Part shown: positions 12,096-22,958 of the stretch, in pieces
Layout: each line of letters begins with the position of its first letter
How positions within the stretch are numbered: position 1 is the stretch's first letter
Assembly: GCA_963921195.1 (NCBI GenBank)
Contig: OY992540.1
Span: 188,899,576-188,963,575, forward strand
DNA: 64,000 nt
Direction: 5' to 3'
Source: Pegoplata infirma
Lineage: Eukaryota > Arthropoda > Insecta > Diptera > Anthomyiidae
Program-made: the position numbers and the translations under genes
Notes under the pieces: model-generated
What the model was told of the DNA's origin: nothing
Database searches by the model: none
What the model saw: only the letters and a program-made list of their open reading frames with translations

Positions 12096-12961
12096 CCCGA
12101 GTAAAAAAATTAATCTGGTCCTTTATGAATTTATATCTTAATTAATCTGGTAGCAGCTCTTAATTGATCTAATCTGATCTCAAAATTGGCTGTATCAGAA
12201 ATTATCTAAAATTGTCTAATAATATCATATATGATATTGTTAGATTTAATTAGATCCGAATTTTGGTCTAATGTGGATTTGTAAAATTTTATCAAATTAT
12301 ATTAAAAATTATAAAAATTATCTGATATTTCATAAAAATTTTTTAAATAAAATTTGGACCATTAGGTTGTAAGTGGCTGCTGACGTTATACGTCAACAAA
12401 CGTAGACTGAGGTCAATTGTGACCATAAATTTTAAAACTTAAAACAAATATTTTTATGTAGTTATTGAATTCATTTAGGGTTTTTTCTTTTTGGGTTATA
12501 TTAAAATTAGAATTAGCAACAATCTTCCAAGTTTTGTTTTTTTAATCATTTTAATTTAGTAAAAATATAAATTAATTTTTGTTATAATTTATATTATTTG
12601 TTTTTCTTTAACAATTTTGATTTTTTTTTGTATAAAATTACATAAAATAATATCAAAATTAACTTAGAAAATTTTTGCTTTTTTGATGTAATATATTATT
12701 TGACATGGTACCATATATATTTATATGCGGAGTTGTATTTAATTTGGCCAATCTTGTATATTTATATACAGCATATAAAATAATATATGTGACCACATAT
12801 AATAATATATAACTTTATCTGAGACTATATTAAAAATTATTTAAATATTTTTTCCAATACATAATTTTATCTAGAAACATATAGTGTCGGATATAAACAT
12901 ATACAAGTCTATATTCCTATACAATATTGTATATGATTATATCATTTCTTTTTTACTCGGG
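12096..12961 (+). mobile_element. CCCGAG-type element L
   Basis: An 866-bp element from CCCGAGTAAAAAAATT (12096) to CTTTTTTACTCGGG (12961). The interior is unlike A or K. It contains a short LINE 3' tail (12362-12426). No ORF of note. Its left terminus abuts the truncated terminus of the inverted A copy. Confidence 0.65.
12362..12426 (-). mobile_element. LINE 3'-end fragment
   Basis: On the minus strand this reads close to the 3' terminus of the LINE at 35370-40675: both share GACCTCAG, ACGTCAGCAGCCACTTACAA and a CCTAA end. It is either a very short 5'-truncated LINE copy or the tail of a SINE that borrowed the LINE 3' end. Confidence 0.7.
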
Positions 12962-13014
12962 TCGGGCGGGAAATTTTGCATTATATATAATAACATATAA
13001 AATTTTTAAAACAA

Positions 13015-13906
13015 CCCGAGTAAAAAAAAGTTATATGACGCAATATTTAATTATATATGAACAGATATGCTTTTATGTAAATCCATATTAATTTTGATCC
13101 GAAAATTGGCGGATCGAATATTATACGATTATATCAAATTCTATTATTTTTGATAAAATAATATCAAATTCGATTAAGTTTGATCCCAAAAATGGGTCTA
13201 TCTAATTGTATTAAATCATATCTTATTTGTTAAAATTTGATAAATTTTTATATAATTGGATGAAATCTGATAAAATTTTTTGGAATTTTAAACGTGAAAT
13301 TAGAAATTATTTTATCAGATTGGATTATCAATTAGAAGAGTTTTTATTGCATTCTTCGGAATTTTTTCGGGACTTAGCAAATTATTAAAAATTTGTAATT
13401 TTTTTTTATCTAAAATCATTTATAAGGGATTTAAATTTTCCAAAAAATGTTTGTGTCTTAGAAAATTTAAAAACATTTTTTCGGAACTCAAAAACTTTTC
13501 AAAAAAATTAAATTTCTTATAAAAACATTTTCAATGATTTTTTTACTCCAAAGAAATTGCCAAAAAAATTTTGTGTTTGGGACTTTGGAAAATTTTCATA
13601 AAATTTTTTAGGAATTTTTTTTTAATTGTCCGGGAAAATTTTTTTCGGGATATAATTATAAATAAAATCATATATCTTTTTATCTGCCATATCTAAAAAT
13701 TCCCGACCTTATATGTCATATCAAATTTCATATAGATCAGTATATAAATAGATATGAATATGTATGCTATCATATTAAAAAAACAGGAAAAATGCAATGC
13801 TATATATAAACTTGTATGTTCATATCAAAGTTCATGCATAACCATATATAAATATAAATAACTATATAATAGCATATATGATTATATCAGATCTTTTTTA
13901 CTCGGG
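13015..13906 (+). mobile_element. CCCGAG-type element A, complete copy
   Basis: 892 bp from CCCGAGTAAAAAAAAGTT to CTTTTTTACTCGGG. The interior has GATCCGAAAATTGGCGGATC near the left and a TTTTTATCTGCCATATC block near the right, shared by all A copies. It serves as the uninterrupted reference for two insertion sites elsewhere in the cluster. Non-coding. Confidence 0.85.
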
Positions 13907-14140
13907 TATCTTTTTATCTGTTATATCTAAAAATTCCTGACCTTATATGTCATATCTAATTTCATATAGATGGGTATATAAATAGATATGAATATGTATG
14001 TTATCATATTAAAAAATAAGGAAAAATACAATGCTATATATAAACTTATATGTCCATATCAAAGTTCATGCATAACCATATATAAATATAAACATTTATA
14101 TATTAGCATATATGGTTATATCAAACCTTTTTTACTCGGG
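13907..14140 (+). mobile_element. Element A, right-end fragment
   Basis: About 234 bp matching the right quarter of element A and ending TTTTTTACTCGGG. It lies directly between two full A copies, two bases (AA) before the second. Confidence 0.75.
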
Positions 14141-14142
14141 AA

Positions 14143-15055
14143 CCCGAATAAAAAAAAGTTATATGACGCAATATTTAATTTTATATGAACAGATATGCTT
14201 TTATGTAAATCCATATTAATTTTGATCCGAAAATTGGCGGATCGAATATTATACGATTATATCAAATTCTATTATTTCTGATAAAATAATATCAAATTTG
14301 ATTAAGTTTGATCCCAAAAATGGGTCTATCTAATTGTATTAAATCATATCTTATCTGTTAAATTTAGATAAATTTTTATATAATTAGATGAAATCTGGTC
14401 AAATTTTTTGGAATTTTAAACGTGAAATTAGAAATTATTTTATCAGATTGGATACAGTATCAATTAGAAGAGTTTTTATTGCATTCTTCTGAATTTTTTC
14501 GGGACTTAGCAAATTATTAAAAATTTTTTTTTTTTTTTTTAAATCAGTTATAAGTGATTTAAAATTCTAAAAAATGTTTGTGGCTTAGAAAATTTAAAAA
14601 CATTTTTTCGGAACTTAAAAATTTTTCAAAAAAAAACAAAATTTTTCCTAAAAACATTTTCAATGATTTTTTTACTCCAAAAAAAATTGCCAAAAAAATT
14701 TTGTGTCCGGAACTTTGGAAAATTTTCATAAAATTTTTTAGGACTTGAAATTTTTTTAATTGTCCGGGACTTAGAAAATTTTGAAAAAAATTTTCGGGAT
14801 ATAATTATCAATAAAATCATATATCTTTTTATCTGTCATATCTAAAAATTTCCGACCTTATATGTCATATCTAATTTCATATAGATCGGTATATAAATAG
14901 ATAGGAATATGTATGTTATCATATTAAAAAATAAGGAAAAATACAATGCTATATATAAACTTATATGCCCATATCAAAGTTCATGCATAACCATATATAA
15001 ATATAAATAATTATATAGTAGCATATATGATTATATCAGTTCTTTTTTACTCGGG
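14143..15055 (+). mobile_element. CCCGAG-type element A, complete copy with AA duplication
   Basis: 913 bp from CCCGAATAAAAAAAAGTT (one base off the usual terminus) to CTTTTTTACTCGGG. It is flanked on both sides by AA (14141-14142 and 15056-15057), which supports a 2-bp target duplication for this family. Confidence 0.85.
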
Positions 15056-15089
15056 AAATGTTTAAGGTTTAGGTTTGGAACTTAAAAAA

Positions 15090-15542
15090 AAATTCTGGAC
15101 TTAGAAAAATTTTCAAAAGTTATATCAAATTATATATAAAGGACTTAGATTTTTTTTTTAATTTTACTCATATAAGATTACATATGATTTAGAAAAAAGT
15201 TGCATAAAGTTTTATATAAAATGTCTTCAAATATTTTGTTATATTAAATTATATAAAAAAACAGACAGAATTTTATATTTCATATGTAATTATATAAACT
15301 AACTTTAATCATATGTTATTATGTATAACTTAACATTTTCTTTTATATAATTTTATATAAGAAAAAAATACGAAGTGCAAATATATATAATCTTATATGA
15401 TAGCAAAACAATTTACGTATAAATTTATCAAATAATATATGTTTATATAAAAATAAGTAAAATTATATATAATCTTTTTTACTCGGGTACTGTAAAATAT
15501 ACAAATAACTAACATGTAGTAACTTACATAATTTTCTGAGTG
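15090..15542. mobile_element. Element K fragment followed by a CACTC-type (element B) end
   Basis: 15090-15487 matches the left part of element K in reverse orientation and ends TTTTTTACTCGGG. Directly after it, 15488-15542 is the right end of element B, terminating TTTTCTGAGTG. One element appears to have inserted into the other. Confidence 0.65.
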
Positions 15543-18330
15543 TATTGAAATATTTGGGCTCCTTTGTAACGTATTCTTAAGTTGCTCAAACACAATAGTA
15601 CTCGATTTAGTTAAAATAAGACATCTTTATTCCAAATCTGGTATCCAAATTTTTCTATCGCGTACAGTTTTTGAAATATGGCGTTTGAAAAACTCAAACT
15701 CCACTGTTGCGCACTTATATTCTTTATAAATCACACTTAAATTTTCAAACGCGAATATCTCAAAAACAGAACATGATTGAAAAAATTGGATTACAGCTTT
15801 GGAGTCAGGAGGTACATTTTATATGAAATCAAGTCCTATTTGGTGAAAGCAACGTAAGAATAAGTAACAGTGGACCCCTAAAAGTGCTAAAATATTGTTT
15901 TTTTTTTACTGTTAAAAAAGCTAATATCTCAAAAACGGTACGTGTTTTTGCTGTCGAACAGTGTTTTTAGTGTAAATATTATAAAAAAAAAATACTCTAT
16001 CAATTAATCTTACAGTAAAAAAGAACTTATAATTTAGAAGTTCTAAATCACCAAATAAAAATGACATAATCACACCCAAAATGCCAAGAAATATGAACTT
16101 CTAAAGAAGTGATGAAAAAAGCGCTTCCAAAAGGTCAAGTTATATTAACATACCGATCACTACTTCAGAAGTTTTGATAAAAATGTTATTATATATGTAC
16201 ATAATAAACACTAGTGATATATGTTATACTTAAGTGTCAATCTTTCGCCACTGAAAAGTGGAGAAAAAAAGAACATACTTTGTGTGTCACGCCCATATTA
16301 AATTCATCAATGTTTCAGTTGAAGAAGAAGTACATCTAGTTCATAAGTTGTGGTGAATTTTGTAGTGAATGGTAAGCTCTTTTTTTGCTGGGATATAGCG
16401 CAAAAATATATACCAAAATATTTTCTACAAAGTTGCTGAATACACATGGACGTATGTCCCCCTTTTCGATTTGAAAATTTTAAAAATTTTATTCACAAAA
16501 ATGCATTATACAAAACAAATTCACAAGTTTCTAAATATTTTGATTTTAAAAGAAAAGATTTTATTTTTTTTTATAAAAACTCTATAGTTTGAAATAATTT
16601 CGTTTCTAAAAAGTCATTTATATTTAAAATCAGTAAAATATTGTAAAAAAAATAGATAGTATTCGTTTTATCTAATAAAAATTATGCATCAGGATCACGG
16701 AAATAAATTTCTACAAAACAATTTTCAAACAATAAGATAATGAACCGATTTCCCTAAAACTTAAAAGACGATTTTAAATTTACACATTTTCATGAAAAAA
16801 AATATTTAACGAAGCCAAATTTTTACAAGGTTGTACCCCTGTTGGATAGGCATTAAAAAACATTTATTCTCATATGGATACATCATATAGTTTCTTAGAA
16901 AGAAATGGCTGAAAAATCCAAAACTTTTCACCCCAAAATCCCCGATGTGGCCGATGAGCCGAGAATTGTTTCTTTTATATGAGGGTTTCTTCGTCAACTC
17001 TTTAACCACAGGTTTTTGGGGTCGCTTAAAAAGAATCTGAAGTTGGAATTTTAAAATTCAAAATGGCGGATCCAACATGGCGACAAATATTTTTAAAAAA
17101 TAATGCGATTTATACTTGATTGCGATTTATACTTGAGATTTTCGAATGGCGGATTCTAATTTAGAAACCCAACAAACCGGTGCGTAAAGAGTTTTGAGTG
17201 AATCTGTAATTTAAAAAAAAAAAATATCGCCATGTTGGATCCGACATTTTAAATTTTAAAAATCCAACTGAAAATTCTTCGTCAGCGACTCCAAGAAACA
17301 GTGCATGGAGAATTTTAAGCAAATCTGTAATATTTTTAAAAAATTGGGCGCATATTGAAATTCAAAACCTCCACTGGGTATTCAAAACCAAATATTTTTA
17401 AGCAATTTCGAAATTTTTTAAAAAATGTTTAAACCCATACCAATTTTGGAGAGAAGGGTTGCCCGGTTTTTTCCAGGCCAAGATACGTTTTTTTCTCAGA
17501 TTCTGAAAAGTTTTTTCTTTAGAATCATTAATAACTGAGAATTTGTCAGACATTATTTCATCAAAAATTTATAATTTTTTAAAATAAAATTTTTAGATTC
17601 TAAAAAATTTTCCTATACAAATATTTTGAGATTTTATAAAAAAAATCTGATATTCCATGACAAGACGAAATCGTGTTGGGGGGGAGGTTCTGGATGTGTT
17701 TAATAATAAATATTGCACAAAAAAAAAAAACTTTGTCAAATTATTAGGAAAAGTCTCGTAATCCCATTTTACCAATATTTGACAGTTTTCCTTGTTTTTT
17801 AACAAATTATTGGTAAAAAGTTTGTAAAATTACTGGAGGTCTCGTAAAAAAAGTGGTAGCAAAAAATCTAGTAAAATTACGAAACCTCCTCGTAAAGTTT
17901 ATTGTGTCAAAAAATTTGTAAATTTACAATTTTAATGGTAAAAACCTTGTAAAATTACAAAATTATTGGTAAAAAGCTTGTTAAATTACTAGGAATTTTT
18001 GTCAAATAGGAGGTAGCAAACAAACAAAATTTTTCTTGTAATTTTACAAGGTTTTTTTTTAGTGTAATAGGCAATGACGAAAAAAAATTTTGGGAATTGT
18101 GCCCCCTGTTTTCAAATTCTTGGATACGTCGCTGTGAATACAGAAAACATAGTTTTAAATACCGATATGCTGCAAGAACAGGTCAAAGCTGTGAAAATTT
18201 AACCGTCTCTAAAATAAAATTCCGGTGTGATCTTTCAAAACGCTGACACACGTATATTTTTTTGGTCTCCCCTACCAGAATAAATCGTCGGAACCCCGCA
18301 ATTTTATGTTTTTAAAAATTTAAGTTTTTC
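15543..18330. other. No gene seen; degenerate repeats
   Basis: AT-rich sequence without a credible ORF. 15620-15990 has repeated phrases such as TTTTTGAAATATGGCG and ATCTCAAAAACGG. 17640-18060 has loose tandem phrases around AAATTACAAAATTATTGGTA. An inverted pair lies at 17038-17270. These look like old, decayed repeats. Confidence 0.6.
17038..17270. repeat. Imperfect inverted repeat
   Basis: The left arm (17038-17098) contains GGCGGATCCAACATGGCGA. The right arm (about 17216-17270) carries its reverse complement with a few changes, including TCGCCATGTTGGATCCGAC. The arms are about 55 bp, the spacer about 120 bp. Probably the core of a decayed fold-back element. Confidence 0.65.
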
Positions 18331-21300
18331 AAGCAATTTTTCCATAGAAAATATCTCAAAAAGCTATTATTTTATAAAAAATTTCTTAAAGACAATTTTT
18401 CTATAAAAAAATTTCTCATACAATTTTTCTATACACCGAAAAAATTTCCCAGTTAGATAGTTACGAAATTTTTCAGTTGATTTGAAATAAATTTAAAATA
18501 ACTGGGTTGGTTACGAACAACTGGGTTTTTAATTAATAAAAACAATCTATCAGTTACCCTGTAAATAAAATTTTATTTATTTGTTTACAAATTTCAAAAA
18601 TCAACATCATTTTATAAAAATAGAAAAACCCAATCACATATTAATTTTGTAATGGTAAGTTTTATTTGATAATTTGTGTCTTCCTTTATTAAAAAAATAA
18701 TTAATTATATATTTTCAGATGGAGTATAAGGAGAAATATGATAGCAGCCTGCAAAGGAGCTAAGAAGTCGAGAATTTGGTGTCCTGGAAATGTGATATAT
18801 TTGTTCAAATTGTGGTTTTTTTATGGTTGGTGCAGTGTAGTGTATGTAAATTAAATCTTAAAATAAAATAAAAGTGTTAAAAATAAAAATCTTTTCTTTA
18901 TTAACGAAATTAAAAAAAAAAAAAATTAGTCCCCATTGACAATTTTTATTTTTTTACCAGTTATTACCAACTATTTTCAACGATTTCACAAATTTAACTA
19001 ATATGCTGTTGCCTGTAACTGGAAATTCAGTTAAATTCAAAATTATTTTTAAAATTAGTTACCATCAACCGAGTGAAAACAACTGGGGCTCAGTTAGGTG
19101 TATTTCAACTGGGATTTAGTTAAATTTTTAGTAGCCAGTAACTGGGAAATTTTTTGGGTGTAGTAAATATCTATAAAGACAATTTTCTAAAGAAAAATTG
19201 TTTTTGCAAAATTTTTTAAAGAATAATTTTCTATAGAAAAATTGTCTTTGAAGGAAGTTTCTATAGAAAAATTTTCTTTATATAAATTGTCTTTGGAAAA
19301 GTTTCTATAGAAAAATTGTCTTTCAAAAATTTTCTATAAAAAAATTGTATTTGAAAAATTTTCTATAAAAAATTGTATTTGAAAAATTTGCTATAGAAAA
19401 ATTGTCTTTGAGAAAGTTTTTTTTAGAAAAATTGTCTTAAAGAAATTTTCTATAGAAGAATTATCTTGGAGAAATTGTCTGTAGAAAAATTGTCTTTGGG
19501 AAAGTTTCTATAGAAAAATTGTATTTAAACAATTTTCTATAGAAGTATTTTCTTTCAGAAAATTTCTATAGAAAAATTGTCTTTCAGAAATTTTCTAAAG
19601 AAGAATTGTATTTCTATAGAAAAATTGACTTTCAGAAATTTTCTATAGAAAAATTTTCTGTCAGAAATTTTCTATAGAAGAATTGACTATCAGAATTTTT
19701 CTATAGAAGAATTGTCTTTGATAAATTTTCTATTGAAAAATATTCTCTTAGAAAAATTGTGTTTTGTATGGAAAATTGTCTTTCAAAAATTTTCTATAAA
19801 AAAAAATTTCTCTCAGAAATTTTCTATAGAAAAATTGTCTTTGAGAAATTTTCTATAAAATAATTGTCTTTGAAAATTTTTCTATGGGAAAATTCTATAG
19901 AAAAATTTTTTTTGAGAAATTTTCTATAGAATAAATAACTTTGAGAATTTTTCTATGGAAAGTTGTCTTTCAGAAGTTTTCTATAGAAAAATTGTGTTTG
20001 AGAAAGTTTCCATAGAAAGATTGTCTCTCAGAAATTTTCTTTAGAAAACCTGTCTTTCAAAAATTTTATATAGAAAAATTGTCTTTGAAAAAGATTCTGT
20101 AGAAAAATTGTCTTTGAAAAAGTTTCTGTAGAAAAATTGTCTTTGAGAAATATTCTATAGAAAAATTATCTTTGAGAAATTTTCTATAGAAAACCTGTCT
20201 TTCAGAATTTTTTATAGAAAAATTGTCTGTTAGAAATTTTCTATAGAAAATTTCTCTTTTAGAAATTTTCTACAGAAAAATAGTCTTTGAGAAATTTTCT
20301 ATAGAAAATTTTTCTTCCAGAAATTTTCTATAGAAAAATTGTCTTTCAGAAATTTTCTATAGAAGAATTGTCTTTAAAAAAGATTCTGTAGAAAAATTGT
20401 CTTTGAAAAAGTTTCTGTAGAAAAATTATCTTTGAGAAATATTCTATAGAAAAATTGTCTTTGAGAAATATTCTATAAAAAAATTGCCTTTCAGAAATTT
20501 TCTATGGAAAAATTATCTTTGTTAAATTTTCTATAGAAAAATTATCTTTAAAAAATTTTCTAGTAAAGAATTGTCTTTGAGAAATTTTCTATTAAAGAAT
20601 TATCTTTGAGAAATTTTCTATAGAAAAATTGTCTTTCAGAATTTTCTATAAAAAATTTTCGATAGAAAAATTGTCGTTCAAAAATTTGATATAAAAAAAT
20701 TATATTTCAGAAATTTTCTATAGAAAAATATTCTTCCAGAAATTTTCTATCGAAAAATTATCTTTCAGAAATTTTCTATAGAAGTATTGTCATTTAGAAA
20801 ATTTCTATAGAAAAATTGTCTTTCAGAAATTTTCTACAGAATAATTGTCTTTGAGAAAATTTCTATAAAAAAATTGTCCTTAAGAAATTTTCTATAGAAG
20901 AATTGTCTTTCAGAAATTTTTTGTAGAAAAATTGTCTCTCAGAAATTTTCTATAAAAAAATTGTCTTTGAGAAATTTTCTATAGAAAAATTGTCTTTGAG
21001 ACAGTTTCTATTGAAGAATTGTCTTTGAGAAATTTTCTATAGAAAAATTGCCTGTTAGAAATTTTCTATAGAAAACCTGTCTTTCAGAAATTTTTTATAG
21101 AAAAATTGTCTATTAGAAATTTTCTGTAGAAAGTCTCTCTTTTAGAAATTTTCTATAGAAAAATTGTCCTTGAGAAAGTTTCTATAGAAAATTTTCCTTC
21201 CAGAAATTTTCTAAAGAAAAATTGAAGAATTGTCTTTTAGAAAGTTTTTATAGAAAATTTGTCTATCAGAAATTTTCTATAGAAGAATTGTCTTTGAGAA

Positions 21301-21378
21301 ATGTTCTATAGAAAAATTGTCTTTGACAAAGTTTTTATAGAAAAATTGTCGATAAGAAAGTTTCTATAGAAAAATTAG
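18331..21378. repeat. Minisatellite, about 30-bp unit, split by a transposon
   Basis: Roughly 75 diverged copies of a unit near AAATTTTCTATAGAAAAATT followed by GTCTTTGAG or GTCTTTCAG. Each unit holds the near-palindrome TTTTCTATAGAAAA. The same array lies on both sides of element D (18434-19160), which therefore inserted into it. Confidence 0.93.
18434..19160 (+). mobile_element. CACC-type DNA transposon (element D) in the minisatellite
   Basis: 727 bp with termini CACCGAAAAAATTTCCCAGT and CACCCAAAAAATTTCCCAGT (the latter on the minus strand), flanked by TA on both sides. The ends resemble those of element B (CACTCAAAAAATTATG), so the two may be related. The middle is richer in GC and has a donor-like GTAAGT at 18655 and a TTTTCAG acceptor-like site at 18720, then a 14-codon ORF and AATAAA. 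This suggests remains of a spliced gene, but the product is not recognised. Confidence 0.75.
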
Positions 21379-21953
21379 GTTGTCACTGATCATGTTGAAT
21401 ACAACGATTCTACGATTATGTTGAAGGCAAGTCTTTAAATCAAAAGAATGTATTTTAAGCTTATTAATATTTATATTTTATTATAAAATTGTCCTTTTTA
21501 TTAAAAAAAATTATTAAAAATAAATCTAATTAAAATTTATAATATTGAGCATTTTGTATGGAAGGGGATATATAAAATTATTTAATCAACCTAAAAAAAT
21601 ACGTCGTTTAACCAATCAAACTGTACCATTTATTTAAATATATTGGCTAAATAAACAAAACTAAATTTGAAATAATGCTTAGTTGCATTTTGTAAGTTTA
21701 CCTAAGTTGTTTCGGCTAATAAGCAAAGAAACTTTTCAAGTTGGATTCCTGCGAAAAAACTTAGGTAAATTGTACCCTTAAATTTTATAATTCCACAATT
21801 GTTTTTTTTTTTTTGGGTGTGTGAACGTAGCTTCATGATGAATTAATTCTTTTTTTTGCTTGGCAATCCAAACATCGATTTCCATCAAAATCTGAATTTT
21901 CTTTTATAGAAAAATTATCACAACTCTGTCAATTGTTATCCGATCAAGATCTC
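21379..21953. other. No gene seen
   Basis: AT-rich sequence after the minisatellite and before the element B copy at 21954. It has no ORF of note and no clear repeat terminus. Confidence 0.5.
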
Positions 21954-22464
21954 ATATTCAAAAAATTATGTTAGCAAAATCAACTGAAAATGTCAGTTAA
22001 AATAACTACTTTGTAAGTTGTTTTGGGGTCAACTACTCCCAGGAAAATTTTTCAGAACCGATTCTGACAACCATTGTTCTAGAACAGGTTCTTCGGTAAC
22101 CATACACTATTACACTTTAATTATTCAGAACAAGTTAAGTGAAAATTATTGTGAAGCTTGTTCTCTGCAATCAAAGTTTCATAACATTTTGATTCTCAGG
22201 AATTAAAAAAAAAATTATGTGTCAAAAAAATTTAAAAATAAATATAACACGAAATTCTATTAAAACAGCAGGATATAATCGTGAAAATTGTTGAAACAGA
22301 GGTGAGTAAATTTAATTTTCATTGTTTGGGTCGGGTCAATATTATGTTTTTTATTTGTTTTTGCAAAAAATCCATGTTCTGGTATGTCATTACTGTAAGG
22401 CCCAAAATGAAACTTTGGAGGCGAAAAAAGATAAATGTGTGTTAAAAAATTTAAAAATTCCATT

Positions 22465-22885
22465 TGAAACAATCTTATTCCGAAGATTGTATAGATTCAT
22501 GAGAAAAACACACAAACGATTTTAAATAAACGTTATAAACTATGTTTTCTCGGTTTTCAATAAAAGGGCTCGTCCGGATATTTATCTGAACAGAGAACCT
22601 TCTATTTTGAACTTCGAAAGCTTATTGAATTTTATTTCATTAATTTGTTTGCTTTTATACATTTTTGAAATCAATAAATTTGAATAAAAAATATTTGAAT
22701 CAAAGTAATATTTGAAAATTGTAAAGTAGAAATTATTAAAAAGAAAAGTTACAGTATTTTAAATAAATGACTTCAAGAAAAAGTAAAAGCATTTTAAAAG
22801 AATGAAATCTAAACAATGTGGAAATGTATGGGAAATGTATGAAATTAACTAAAACTAAATAGTAATATAAAAACGACCTGCTTCA
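22465..22885 (-). repeat. 3' LTR of the Gag-protease element
   Basis: 421 bp; on the + strand it begins TGAAACAATC and ends CCTGCTTCA. I found no difference from the other LTR by eye. The purine-rich tract lies directly at 22886-22897 (minus strand AGAGGGGGAGAT). Confidence 0.93.
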
Positions 22886-22958
22886 ATCTCCCCCTCTGAT
22901 GCCGAAAACGTCCCGGTGAGGCATCAGCAATAGAAACATCTTATACGGCATCTTTATT

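Noticed and set aside
18331..21378. Regularly spaced short repeats resembling a CRISPR array
   Set aside because: There are no unique spacers between the repeats: the whole 30-bp unit is repeated, in eukaryotic sequence. It is a minisatellite.
22018..22525. Small ORFs on both strands in element C
   Set aside because: The other copy of C (26430-27147) does not keep these frames.
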